From positions 1 to 64,000 of the forward strand of contig NZ_JBFMIA010000001.1 in the NCBI RefSeq assembly GCF_040801915.1: a stretch of 64,000 nt of DNA. The letters are read 5' to 3'. The DNA is from Jeotgalibacillus marinus. Lineage in GTDB: Bacteria; Bacillota; Bacilli; Bacillales; Jeotgalibacillaceae. Numbering within the stretch: position 1 is the stretch's first letter; every line of letters begins with the position of its first letter. The notes under the pieces were generated by a model. That model worked only from the letters and a program-made list of their open reading frames with translations. It made no database searches and was not told where the DNA came from. The position numbers and the translations under genes are program-made. This document shows, in pieces, positions 53,401-62,051 of this stretch.

Positions 53401-54036
53401 TCAATCGTCTTCTTTAATATCTAAAATACGAAATCCTGATTTCTCAAGTTTTTTGAGGAAGCGATTAACATTATCACGTTTTTCAATTTTTAACACGATC
53501 CGGCGAACTAATTTGTCTGTTTCATCGAACGTTACAAGTGAAATAACTGACTCGTGGAACTGTTGAATAATGTCTGCTAATCGAGAAATTCTTCCTTCTG
53601 TTTCCACTGACGTAAAAGCGATTCGAACACCTTTTTTATGCATCCCAAATGCGCTTTGAAATTGATCAAATACATCATAGCGTGTAACAATTCCTTTAAA
53701 TTCCTGATCGCTATCGACGACTGATAATAATGGGAAATCGTTTAGCTCATATAATGTCCTTTCAAAAATTTCGTCTCCTTTTAAATATGTTTCTTCATGT
53801 GACAATATGTCTTGTGCAGTAGTGGATGAGTAATAATCTTCCCTAGATTTATTTGATTCAAAAAATGACTTATACACATCATAACGTGTTACTACTCCAA
53901 CATACTTTTTCCCATTTAAAATAGGTAATCCGTCAATCCCATGCTCTTCTAACATGGTAATAACATTTTTCACTGGTTCACTTTCTTGAACCGTGTAACA
54001 CTTTGCTTGGGGAATCATTGCACTTTTAACAAACAT
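53401..54036 (-). CDS. CBS-domain pair protein with C-terminal ACT-like domain
   Basis: A 211-residue soluble protein. Two CBS domains (about residues 7-60 and 74-130), each with the VVTRYDV/IVTRYDVF end typical of nucleotide-binding CBS motifs, followed by an ACT-like region (RIAFTSVETEGRISRLADIIQQFHESVISLVTF). This is the AcuB-like layout, so an adenosine nucleotide or cofactor sensor is likely. It has its own promoter region and terminator. I know of no counterpart at this position in B. subtilis, between ypbG and ypbE; it is flanked on one side by a repeat element. Confidence 0.82.
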   Translation of the reverse strand: MFVKSAMIPQAKCYTVQESEPVKNVITMLEEHGIDGLPILNGKKYVGVVTRYDVYKSFFESNKSREDYYSSTTAQDILSHEETYLKGDEIFERTLYELNDFPLLSVVDSDQEFKGIVTRYDVFDQFQSAFGMHKKGVRIAFTSVETEGRISRLADIIQQFHESVISLVTFDETDKLVRRIVLKIEKRDNVNRFLKKLEKSGFRILDIKEDD

Positions 54037-54083
54037 TTAGTTCACCTCATTATCTCGTAATATTACTTAATACTACAAAAAAC

Positions 54084-54100
54084 CAAAGATTCCTTCTTTG
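54084..54100 (-). terminator. Terminator after ypbE
   Basis: A 6-bp stem (54084-54089 with 54095-54100) with a run of six T on the minus strand; short but in the right place. Confidence 0.6.
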
Positions 54101-54124
54101 TTTTGTACAACATTGACTATTTTA

Positions 54125-54796
54125 TTAGGGTACGGGAATTTCTAGAACTTGTCCTTCATAAATCTCGTCGTCAGACAATCCGTTAAGTTGTTTGATTTGT
54201 TCCATGCCATCAGCACTTCCTACCTGGTTAATAGCTATTCTATAAAGGTTTTCTCCGGCTTGGACAGTGTGTTTCCTTATACTATCTTGTGGTTCTTCCA
54301 CAGCAGTTGTCTCTTCTGCTGGCGGTGTCTCCTCAACTGGTGCTGGTGCTTCTGGTTCTGGTTCTGGTTCCTCCACTGGTGCATCTTCTATCGGTTCCTC
54401 TACGGCTTCTTCCTCAGATTCCTCATTTGTAACTGGTTGTTCTTTTTCAGGAGAATCATCGTTTTCTATCTGATCGTCGCTTGCACCCGCACCTCCAGAA
54501 CGATCATTTTGTTCAACTCCAACAGACTGCCCTCGGTCAAAGTCCTTTTCATCATCATTTAAAAAAAAGAATGATAAAGCAACTACTGTCAATGGCAATA
54601 AAATAAAGACTGCCAATAAAACTTTTCTCAATGGGAACTGTTTTTTCTGAGCTGCTTTTACATTTCTCTTTTTCTCATGAAGCACACTCCTGGAAAGTTC
54701 ACCACTTTTTAGTTCAGGTGTGTCCTCGACTTCTTTTTTTGCGTTTATTTCTTGGCGAGATTTATTCGCTTGGTCTCTATATGGATCTCGTTTCAT
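54125..54796 (-). CDS. ypbE: LysM-domain membrane protein YpbE
   Basis: A 223-residue type II membrane protein: basic, charged N-terminus, one membrane helix (about residues 56-77), an acidic Pro/Glu-rich linker (about 80-170, with PVEEPEPEPEAP and TPPAEETTAVEEP) and a LysM domain at the C-terminus (KHTVQAGENLYRIAINQ to the end). LysM binds peptidoglycan. The linker likely spans the wall. Start overlaps the end of ypbD by 20 bp. Confidence 0.88.
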   Translation of the reverse strand: MKRDPYRDQANKSRQEINAKKEVEDTPELKSGELSRSVLHEKKRNVKAAQKKQFPLRKVLLAVFILLPLTVVALSFFFLNDDEKDFDRGQSVGVEQNDRSGGAGASDDQIENDDSPEKEQPVTNEESEEEAVEEPIEDAPVEEPEPEPEAPAPVEETPPAEETTAVEEPQDSIRKHTVQAGENLYRIAINQVGSADGMEQIKQLNGLSDDEIYEGQVLEIPVP

Positions 54797-55391
54797 GCGA
54801 TTCCCCTTCTTCTCGTTTGTTATGTCTTGATAGCTTGAGCAGATAAAGTCCTAATATACAATCTACAATGAAATGAAGAATGATTGTCGCCCATAGACTT
54901 TCAGTCCATTCATATATTCCACCGATGAAAAAACTAAGAATAAGTATATTTAATGCTAAAAACCAATGGGCAAAATAACGAAAATGCACAAAAGCAAATA
55001 CAAAACTCGCAACAACAATTCCACTGTTCGTATGAATAACGCCTCTAAATAGAACCTCTTCAGAAATTGCTATGCATAAAGTCAAAAAGGCTATTTTAGC
55101 TGGAGATAGTGAAGAAAATAACTTCTTGTTCACTCCGCCGTCATCATAGTAATGCTTGGGCAATGCTTTCATTAACCAAATATCTATGGTAACAACTAAT
55201 AGTCCAGCGACCACACCAATCAATACAACAAAAAAATCGAGTTTTAAAACAGTTAAAAATGATTGGAAATCTTGAAATAAAAATATCCCAAGCACAACAG
55301 CGATTACAATAAGAATAAGCTGCGTTAACAGAACATGGTGATAAATTTGTTTATCAGAAAGTTGTTGAATGACCTTTTGCTGTTTGTTCAT
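54777..55391 (-). CDS. ypbD: CPBP family intramembrane metalloprotease YpbD
   Basis: A 204-residue membrane protein with about six helices and the CPBP/Abi motifs EEVLFRG (Glu-Glu-X3-Arg), FXXXH in FAFVHFRYFAH and the final His in LHFIVDCILG. The family includes CaaX proteases and bacteriocin immunity proteins. Substrate unknown. ATG after AGGTGG. Between ypbE (20-bp overlap) and recS (10 bp). Confidence 0.88.
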   Translation of the reverse strand: MNKQQKVIQQLSDKQIYHHVLLTQLILIVIAVVLGIFLFQDFQSFLTVLKLDFFVVLIGVVAGLLVVTIDIWLMKALPKHYYDDGGVNKKLFSSLSPAKIAFLTLCIAISEEVLFRGVIHTNSGIVVASFVFAFVHFRYFAHWFLALNILILSFFIGGIYEWTESLWATIILHFIVDCILGLYLLKLSRHNKREEGESHETRSI

Positions 55392-55401
55392 TGCATTCCA
55401 C

Positions 55402-56844
55402 CTAAAATAATTGACTTAATCGTTCCTGCCAGCTTACAAAGTTTGAGTTGTCATTATTAGTAGTTAACAGTTGCTCTCCATATGGTTTCTTTAACCCACA
55501 AACATCACAGCAGTCATCCTGTTCGTTAAGACCTTCAGAAAAAGTTTCAACTAGAACTTTTCTTCTACAATTATCTGTTTCAACAAATCGTACAACATCC
55601 ATAATCTTTCGCTGTTTTTCTACAAGTCTTCTCGCTAATTGAGAATCTACTTCAGACACCCATTGATTATTTTTTTCTATGTGTTTTTCAAAATGCTGTA
55701 GTATGCGTGTTTGAATTTCAGTTAATCCAATGCTTTCGGAAACGGTCACTAGATCTTGATTTGACTCACGCCTGCGATAATATTCACGAACCTGGAGTGA
55801 ACTTGGTCGTTCAAGGTCCAATAAATTTGTCGGTATTTGTTCGTCTCCAATTAAGTATAACAGAATTGATAAACTTTTTTGACCATCACGCCCCGCACGT
55901 CCAATTTCCTGTACGAACGATTCCATGCTAGATGGCATGTGAAAGTGAATAATCGTGCGTATATTTTCTTTGTTGATCCCCATGCCGAAAGCGCTTGTCG
56001 CGAAAACCCAATCCAATTGATCATTTAAAAATTGCTGCTGAATTAGTATGCGCTGTTCTTGATCAAGTCCTGCATGATAGCTTGCAATTCGCCTTGAAGT
56101 CGTTGAATGGAACTCATAAGCTAATTCATCTGCTAATTGTTTGCTTGAAAAATATACGATTCCTGGAGCAGAAAAAGATGTAATACATTTTTCTAGCAAC
56201 TTCACTTTTTGTGAAAAAGACTTCGACTTTTCCACTGACAAAGAAATGTTTGACCGGTTAACAGAATAAATCCATTCAACAGGTCTAATCATATTTAATG
56301 ACTGCTTTATATCTTGTCTTATTTTTTCGGTTGCAGTTGCGGTTAACGCAAGAGTAGGAGGATTCCCGAGTTGTTCTTTTACTTTCCCTAACAGTAAATA
56401 GTCAGGTCTAAAATCAGGACCCCATTGTGAAATACAATGCGCTTCATCTACTACAAATAAACGAATGGAACACATTGATAGAGCTCTCTTAACATTGTCC
56501 AGTGTTAGCATTTCTGGTGAAACAAAAATAAATCGGTAGCGATGCAATTGGTTGATTGCTTTTAAGCGTTCTTTATAAGGTAAGAAAGAATTAAGTGCAA
56601 CAACCCTTTTTTCTCCTCTTACCATAAGTTGTTCAACTTGATCTTGCATGAGAGATAGTAATGGAGAAACAATTAAAACAGGACCATTAAGTACATAAGA
56701 TGGCATTTGATAACATAATGATTTACCCTTCCCTGTCGGTAGCATCGCAAGTGTATCGCAACCAGCAACGACGCTCTCAATCACTTCCTTTTGACCTTCT
56801 CTAAACGATCGGTAGCCAAATTTTTCGAAGAGTAGTTTTTCCAT
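55402..56844 (-). CDS. recS: RecQ-like DNA helicase RecS
   Basis: 3'-5' DNA helicase of the short RecQ type. Walker A MLPTGKGKSLCYQMP (note GKGKS where most have GGGKS), DEAH-box LFVVDEAHCISQWGPDFRPDY, helicase C domain with ATSAFGMGINKENIR and QEIGRAGRDG, and the RecQ zinc cluster (CRRKVLVETFSE, then CCDVCG). No HRDC domain; 480 residues. ATG with GGGAGG at seven nt. The start lies 64 bp inside ypbB. Confidence 0.92.
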   Translation of the reverse strand: MEKLLFEKFGYRSFREGQKEVIESVVAGCDTLAMLPTGKGKSLCYQMPSYVLNGPVLIVSPLLSLMQDQVEQLMVRGEKRVVALNSFLPYKERLKAINQLHRYRFIFVSPEMLTLDNVKRALSMCSIRLFVVDEAHCISQWGPDFRPDYLLLGKVKEQLGNPPTLALTATATEKIRQDIKQSLNMIRPVEWIYSVNRSNISLSVEKSKSFSQKVKLLEKCITSFSAPGIVYFSSKQLADELAYEFHSTTSRRIASYHAGLDQEQRILIQQQFLNDQLDWVFATSAFGMGINKENIRTIIHFHMPSSMESFVQEIGRAGRDGQKSLSILLYLIGDEQIPTNLLDLERPSSLQVREYYRRRESNQDLVTVSESIGLTEIQTRILQHFEKHIEKNNQWVSEVDSQLARRLVEKQRKIMDVVRFVETDNCRRKVLVETFSEGLNEQDDCCDVCGLKKPYGEQLLTTNNDNSNFVSWQERLSQLF

Positions 56845-57905
56845 TTCTCATCCTCCCTTCCCCGTTTGACAAGTACGAGCCGAATTTGAAAATAACTTGC
56901 AGCAGGAATTTCTTCCTTAAACTCACGTAGCCGACGATGATTGATTTTTTTTGCCGTTAACCATACATCATCTTGAAGATCCTTTGGAACAAACTCAATG
57001 ATGTCAAAAGTCGGGATCATCAGTGCTAGTTCAATAATATGATCTTCAATTGTACTTTCTTTTAAATTCCTAACAGTTGCAATATCGGTTAATGAAAGAC
57101 CCTTTTCAATATAAGAAAATGTTTTTTTAGTTGAAGAGGTTAATCTGATTGATTGATTCATTAAGTCTTGTAGTAATCCAAATAGTAATGGATAGAGTAA
57201 AGGTTGATTTTGTATTTTTATCATACAATAGTGAAGGCTATGTAAAAATCGGTAGTGAACTTCAACTTGTTCAATTTGGAAATGTTGAGAAATTTGATCA
57301 ATGGTCAATCCAATTAATTGATATCCTGAAAGTCGATTAATAATAAACTCAGGATGGTCTGGAAAATCCTCTCTTTGACACAGGGTAATAAGTTCTTGAT
57401 GGAACTCTGCTATCTTTTTATTCCGTTTTTCTCCCCATTTCACAAAAGTTTCCCTAACCCATCGCTGAATATCTGGGTCTCGTTGCACAGGATAAAAACT
57501 TTTTTCCTTATGACGTATATTTGACGCAGATTGCACGAGAAGATTTAAGCGTTTCCAAAAAACCATCGCGCGGTCATGATAGATCCAGCCATTTAGATAA
57601 GAAGGAAATGGATGATCCTGAAAATAATTTACCAAACGACTATTTCCTTTTTTTGTAATAGAAAAACGTTGATCTTGTAATTCTTGAACAAACTTTTCTT
57701 CAATCAAAAATTCGCATCTTTCATCGAAATAAGCTCTAGATAATTTGGGTAACGTTTGAAATAAATTTGACACACCATAAAGATGGGCATCTTGAATCGT
57801 TTGAGAGGTTTTTTTGCCTGTTAGTAAGTGGTAAATTGCGGAGCGACTTCGATCTCCATTGAATGTGCGAAAACAAGTTAATAAGATTGCATCTAAATAT
57901 GTCAT
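56781..57905 (-). CDS. ypbB: YpbB family helix-turn-helix protein
   Basis: A 374-residue basic protein with a C-terminal HTH-like region (SYIEKGLSLTDIATVRNLKESTIEDHIIELAL, about residues 285-315) of the RecQ-partner/helicase C-terminal type. It overlaps the start of recS by 64 bp in a different frame, so the two are expressed together. Matches YpbB in length and position. A role with RecS in DNA repair is plausible from the fixed pairing but inferred. Confidence 0.85.
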   Translation of the reverse strand: MTYLDAILLTCFRTFNGDRSRSAIYHLLTGKKTSQTIQDAHLYGVSNLFQTLPKLSRAYFDERCEFLIEEKFVQELQDQRFSITKKGNSRLVNYFQDHPFPSYLNGWIYHDRAMVFWKRLNLLVQSASNIRHKEKSFYPVQRDPDIQRWVRETFVKWGEKRNKKIAEFHQELITLCQREDFPDHPEFIINRLSGYQLIGLTIDQISQHFQIEQVEVHYRFLHSLHYCMIKIQNQPLLYPLLFGLLQDLMNQSIRLTSSTKKTFSYIEKGLSLTDIATVRNLKESTIEDHIIELALMIPTFDIIEFVPKDLQDDVWLTAKKINHRRLREFKEEIPAASYFQIRLVLVKRGREDEKWKNYSSKNLATDRLEKVKRK

Positions 57906-58041
57906 GGATGAACCCCTTTAGTTGGTTAATCGATTCTTTATTTTACCATAAATTTGTCGATTGATGACAGTATTCTTTTTATTCTTCAGGGAAATTTAAA
58001 TGAAAATTCATAACTTCACACCTATAATTCAATCCTTTCTA

Positions 58042-58070
58042 TTGAAAAAGTTATCATTGATGTTTAAAAT
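58042..58070 (+). promoter_or_regulatory. Sigma-A promoter candidate for fer
   Basis: -35 TTGAAA (58042-58047), 17-bp spacer, -10 TAAAAT (58065-58070), about 58 bp before the fer TTG start. Both hexamers are near consensus at ideal spacing. Confidence 0.7.
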
Positions 58071-58128
58071 GGTAAGTGATACTTTTTACTTTATTTTCGA
58101 AAGTTTTTTTGATTAGGAGGGAATTCAA

Positions 58129-58377
58129 TTGGCAAAATACACAATTGTTGACAAAGATACATGTATCGCTTGTGGAGCATGCGGGGCAGCCGCTCCAGAT
58201 ATTTACGATTACGATGATGAAGGCATTGCATTTGTTATATTAGATGACAATGAAGGAACTGTGGAAGTACCTGACGTTCTTTTTGATGATATGCTTGACG
58301 CCTTTGAAGGGTGTCCAACCGATTCAATTAAAGTTGCTGACGAACCATTTAATGGTGATGCACTTAAGTTTGAATAG
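58129..58377 (+). CDS. fer: Ferredoxin, single [4Fe-4S]
   Basis: Small acidic electron carrier of 82 residues, with four cluster cysteines: Cys12, Cys15, Cys18 (CIACGAC) and Cys62 (GCPTDSI). The second cluster motif of 2[4Fe-4S] ferredoxins is absent, matching Bacillus Fer. Start is TTG at 58129, eight nt after AGGAGG. Convergent with rsiX. Confidence 0.96.
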   Translation: MAKYTIVDKDTCIACGACGAAAPDIYDYDDEGIAFVILDDNEGTVEVPDVLFDDMLDAFEGCPTDSIKVADEPFNGDALKFE

Positions 58378-58382
58378 GTTAT

Positions 58383-58424
58383 AAAAAAGCTGCGAAAACG
58401 AAAATTCGTTTTTGCAGCTTTTTT
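58383..58424. terminator. Bidirectional terminator between fer and rsiX
   Basis: A 20-bp stem with one G-T pair (58383-58402 with 58405-58424), A-run and T-run at the ends. Confidence 0.92.
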
Positions 58425-58432
58425 GCACTAAT

Positions 58433-59590
58433 TTATCTAATAATCCCTTGATTTGCACCAACAGGAACTTCAATTGGTTTTGTTAAATCAAAACCATCAA
58501 TAGGTTCACTTGAAAAGTTTGTGAATTGCACTTTTTCGTATCCAAAAGATTTGGCCGTAAGCAGAAACACTTCAATAAATTGTTGGCGTTCAATCTCTGT
58601 TTTACCATCAAGTGGTTGATCCAACGTTATAAATAATTGAGTATCTTTTGCTTCAATTGACAGTGATGCATTTTCAGGAATCGCACTAGTATAGCGAGTA
58701 TTCGGAAGTGTCGTTTGAGCAGAACGAATTGCTTTTTTCATTGTTTCAAAAGATTCATATGAAGGAACATAATAATATTCCTCTTCTGAATTCTTATACA
58801 TGTAATAGGCTTTGTGGGCATTTTTTAACTGTATGGGTTTTACCTGTCCAGTTTCACCCGTCTCTGCAACGTTCCCTTCTTTATCTACGATACGCAGTTC
58901 TTCATAATTACTGTTACTGAAAGTATGAAGCAATACTTCCATCAAATTAACTTCAGCAGTTGAGTGCATCGTATATTGTCCAGTATCATTTATGGTGTAT
59001 GACACGGTTTCTCTTTCCTCACTTAATTGACCACTCATCGGATGATACTTCATAAATCCAAGTCCTTCTTCATCAATTGAATCTGACCACTCATTATAAA
59101 GCTCCACCATACTCTGACCTCTATCTTCAATTGGTAGAACAAATGTCATAGGAACCACATAATCGTCTTGAGTTATTAAAGCGGTAGTTAAATAAGCTCT
59201 ATCTCCTAATTCAGTCGCATATAATGCTTTTCCTTTATTAATGATGGGTTGAAGCATCATTGCTGATTCATCAGCTGATTCTTGCGATGAATAGTCTGTC
59301 GAAGTAGCTTCACGACTTTCTTGAAGTTGCCCACTACCACTGGTTGGCATGTCGGTAGAACCTCCAGACAATTGTGAATCCGTTGTTTGAAAAGAAGGAT
59401 TAAAAATAATAAACAGAAAAATCGCAGCTACGCTTGCAGCAATCGGAACCCAACGTTTTTTAGCTTTTTTCTTAGAGCCTTGCTGTATTTGATGATACAT
59501 TGATTCAGCACTTAGATTACTTTTTATTTTTGGCATCTTTTTCAAAAGTTCTTTTATTTCATGATCTTCCCAGTTTGATCTCCTCATCAT
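58433..59590 (-). CDS. rsiX: Anti-sigma-X factor RsiX
   Basis: Membrane protein that holds SigX inactive. The N-terminal cytosolic part (about residues 1-46, MMRRSNWEDHEIKELLKKMPKIK) binds the sigma factor; one membrane helix at about 47-65; the rest (to 385) is outside and ends with the GerMN-like beta-rich segments found in RsiX. Overlaps sigX by 32 bp, typical of a coupled sigma/anti-sigma pair. ATG has GGAGG nearby; a second ATG one codon later is also possible. Confidence 0.9.
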   Translation of the reverse strand: MMRRSNWEDHEIKELLKKMPKIKSNLSAESMYHQIQQGSKKKAKKRWVPIAASVAAIFLFIIFNPSFQTTDSQLSGGSTDMPTSGSGQLQESREATSTDYSSQESADESAMMLQPIINKGKALYATELGDRAYLTTALITQDDYVVPMTFVLPIEDRGQSMVELYNEWSDSIDEEGLGFMKYHPMSGQLSEERETVSYTINDTGQYTMHSTAEVNLMEVLLHTFSNSNYEELRIVDKEGNVAETGETGQVKPIQLKNAHKAYYMYKNSEEEYYYVPSYESFETMKKAIRSAQTTLPNTRYTSAIPENASLSIEAKDTQLFITLDQPLDGKTEIERQQFIEVFLLTAKSFGYEKVQFTNFSSEPIDGFDLTKPIEVPVGANQGIIR

Positions 59591-60110
59591 TTTCTCCCTC
59601 CTTTTCTTGTTTTGACATCATTTCTCTCAATTTTTTGATTGCTCGATGCTGTGTTGTTTTCACTTTTCCTTCTGTCCACTCCAGTGCTTCTGCAGTTTCT
59701 GTAATGCTAAGGTCTTGAATGAATCTCATGACAATAACAATTTTTTGATCCGTTGTACAAAGGTCTAAGCATTTATATAACCTACGAATTTCTTCGTTTT
59801 GTTCTGCAATTTCTTGTGGTAATGACTGATCTGAAACGATTTCTCTTTTACTCCAGTCAAATCGATCCATCACCCGTTTTTTAATTGTCGATTGTTTTCT
59901 AAAGTGGTCGATTGCCACATTTTTCGCAATCGAAAAAAGCCATGTTTTTTCTGAACTTTTCCCTTGAAAATGTTCGAATGATTTCATCACTCGAATAAAC
60001 ACTTCCTGCATTAAATCTTCAGCAGTGTCTCGGTTTTTCACTAAATAAATGAGAAATTGGAACACTTCCTGTTGATAATTGGTATATAGTCTCTGGAAAA
60101 CGGAGTCCAT
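59559..60110 (-). CDS. sigX: ECF sigma factor SigX
   Basis: RNA polymerase sigma factor of the extracytoplasmic-function type that controls envelope modification genes. Region 2 (YQQEVFQFLIYLVKNRDTAEDLMQEVFIRV...KTWLFSIAKNVAIDHFRKQ) and region 4 (TDQKIVIVMRFIQDLSITETAEALEWTEGKVKTTQHRAIKKLR) are both intact, with 183 residues from ATG 60110, which is preceded by GGAGG at eight nt. An in-frame ATG seven codons earlier overlaps that site. Autoregulated through the sigma-X promoter just upstream. Confidence 0.94.
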   Translation of the reverse strand: MDSVFQRLYTNYQQEVFQFLIYLVKNRDTAEDLMQEVFIRVMKSFEHFQGKSSEKTWLFSIAKNVAIDHFRKQSTIKKRVMDRFDWSKREIVSDQSLPQEIAEQNEEIRRLYKCLDLCTTDQKIVIVMRFIQDLSITETAEALEWTEGKVKTTQHRAIKKLREMMSKQEKEGENDEEIKLGRS

Positions 60111-60138
60111 CCAATTCTCCTCCCCGTTCATTACATTA

Positions 60139-60164
60139 GTCGTTTAAAGTTTAAAAAAGTTGCA
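60139..60164 (-). promoter_or_regulatory. Sigma-X type autoregulatory promoter
   Basis: On the minus strand: -35 TGCAAC (60159-60164), 16-bp spacer, -10 CGAC (60139-60142). This matches the sigma-X/ECF consensus (TGTAAC, 16-17 bp, CGWC), about 30 bp before sigX. Confidence 0.7.
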
Positions 60165-60226
60165 TATTTATTTTACTATAACTTTACTTTAGAAAGAAGG
60201 AGCGTTTAGTCCTATTCAAAAACAAA

Positions 60227-60252
60227 AGACCAATTCCCGGAAGAACTGGTCT
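60227..60252 (-). terminator. Terminator after resE
   Basis: A 6-bp stem (60227-60232 with 60247-60252), extended by G-U pairs inside, with a T-rich tail on the minus strand. It separates resDE from sigX. Confidence 0.6.
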
Positions 60253-60278
60253 AAAAAATAAAATTAAACTTGTTTTAA

Positions 60279-62051
60279 TTAGCTACGAGGCAAATAGAAG
60301 CGGAAAGTTGTACCTTTATTCACATTGCTTTCAACTTCAATTGTCCCTTGATGTGCTTCAATTAAATTTTTCACAATTGCTAAACCAAGTCCTGTACCTG
60401 CTCTTCCACGAGTACGTGCTTTGTCCGCTTTGTAAAAACGCTCAAATATAAACGAAAGATCTTCTTTAGGAATACCGATCCCTGAATCCATTATTTCAAC
60501 AATAAGCCCTTTAGACGTTATGTTCATAAAAACTTCTATTGTTCCACCATCAAGTGTATGACGAAGTGCATTATCTAGTAAGTTCGTTACCACTTGCTCT
60601 ATACGATCTGGATCAAACGTCCATTGATCATCTCTAGATAGTGCTGTATTCACAGATAGGGAAAGATCCTTTTCTTTCGAAACGACTTGAAATTTATTAA
60701 TAATGCGCTCCATAAAAGGAAGTACACCCATTGCCTCTTTATTAAGCGTAATGTGGCCAGCTTCCATTCTAGCTAGATCTAACAATTCATTAACAAGTCG
60801 ACCCATACGTAATGATTCATCATAAATAATTTGAGCTATTTCTTTTTTCTCTTCTTCCGTTTGTGGGATCTCATCAACAATTGCTTCGCTATAGCCTTGC
60901 AACATTGAGATCGGTGTTCGTAACTCATGAGATACGTTTGCGATAAAGTCTTTACGAAGTATATCTAATCGGCGTTCCTCTGTCATATCTCGGATAACAG
61001 CGACAGCTCCTCTAACCATATTACCGCTATATAGTGGACTGACGATCGTGACAAATGTCCGACCGTGAATCATCACTTCTCCAATTTGCTCTTCATCTGT
61101 CTCCATGACAATTAAAAGTAACTCTTGGAATCGGGGAGGCAGTGCTTCGATTTTGGACGAATTTATTTCTTGATACCAATATTGTAAAAATCGCTCAGCA
61201 GGAGGGTTTGAAATTAGGATTGTTCCATCACGATTAAATGTAATCACACCATCAGCCATTGAGCTTAGAATACTTGAAAGTTGTTCTTTTTCTTGGCTTA
61301 ATGCATCAAGATGATGTTTTAATTGGTGACCCATTTGATTAAAAGCAGTCGCTAATTCTCCTATTTCATCCTGCGTTAATATAGGGACTTTTGTGTCAAA
61401 TTTACCTCTAGCAACTTCAAAGGCACCTTCTCTCATTTTACGAAGAGGTGCAGTGATTCTTGTTGATAAAAAGAAAGCGAAAATTGTTGTGAGGATAATC
61501 GCGATTCCTGCAGCTAAGATGATTAACCGCGTTGTTTGCTGAATCGTTTGCTCAATGGCTTCAAGCGATTGGTAAACAAATACAGATCCAGCTGTGCCAT
61601 CAGTCAAATTAACAGGTGCTCCGATAATGATGACATTGTCGTAACGATTGGATGAACGATCTTCGCCAATCGGTATCTCCTGTTTTATCGTTGTTTGACG
61701 TTCTATTACACTTGACAGCTCTGCGTTATTTTGGATCATTTGTCGAATCGTTTGTTGATCGTCCGAAGATGTACTAGATGAAAACGTACGTTTGTCCTCC
61801 AACATAACCAATGCATAAACGGGAACATCCACAAGCTCAGACACGATTTGCAAGCTAAGGTCTATATCGCTATGATCCTCTAGTATCCGTGCAATCTTTT
61901 CTGCTTCAAACGTAAGTGATTCCTCGACTTCGTGTACATGGTAATCTTGAAAAAACTCTAGAAGCAAGATCGTTAAAATAAATAACACAAAGGACACAAG
62001 CAGCAAAATAGTCATCCACAGCTTGCCAACTACACTACGCCAGATTCTCAT
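60279..62051 (-). CDS. resE: Sensor histidine kinase ResE
   Basis: Membrane sensor for oxygen limitation and nitric oxide that phosphorylates ResD. Domains of 590 residues: helix 1 (about 8-30), extracytoplasmic sensor to about 165, helix 2 (about 168-192), HAMP (about 193-245), PAS (about 255-345), HisKA with phospho-acceptor His in NVSHELRTPISMLQGY, and HATPase_c with DNALRH (N box), DSGIGI and GTGLGLAIV (G boxes). The start overlaps resD stop by four bases. Confidence 0.96.
   Translation of the reverse strand: MRIWRSVVGKLWMTILLLVSFVLFILTILLLEFFQDYHVHEVEESLTFEAEKIARILEDHSDIDLSLQIVSELVDVPVYALVMLEDKRTFSSSTSSDDQQTIRQMIQNNAELSSVIERQTTIKQEIPIGEDRSSNRYDNVIIIGAPVNLTDGTAGSVFVYQSLEAIEQTIQQTTRLIILAAGIAIILTTIFAFFLSTRITAPLRKMREGAFEVARGKFDTKVPILTQDEIGELATAFNQMGHQLKHHLDALSQEKEQLSSILSSMADGVITFNRDGTILISNPPAERFLQYWYQEINSSKIEALPPRFQELLLIVMETDEEQIGEVMIHGRTFVTIVSPLYSGNMVRGAVAVIRDMTEERRLDILRKDFIANVSHELRTPISMLQGYSEAIVDEIPQTEEEKKEIAQIIYDESLRMGRLVNELLDLARMEAGHITLNKEAMGVLPFMERIINKFQVVSKEKDLSLSVNTALSRDDQWTFDPDRIEQVVTNLLDNALRHTLDGGTIEVFMNITSKGLIVEIMDSGIGIPKEDLSFIFERFYKADKARTRGRAGTGLGLAIVKNLIEAHQGTIEVESNVNKGTTFRFYLPRS

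Noticed and set aside
54149..54562. Low-complexity plus-strand ORFs opposite ypbE
   Set aside because: They mirror the Glu/Pro-rich linker of YpbE (giving Phe/Trp/Ser-rich products) and have no start signal.
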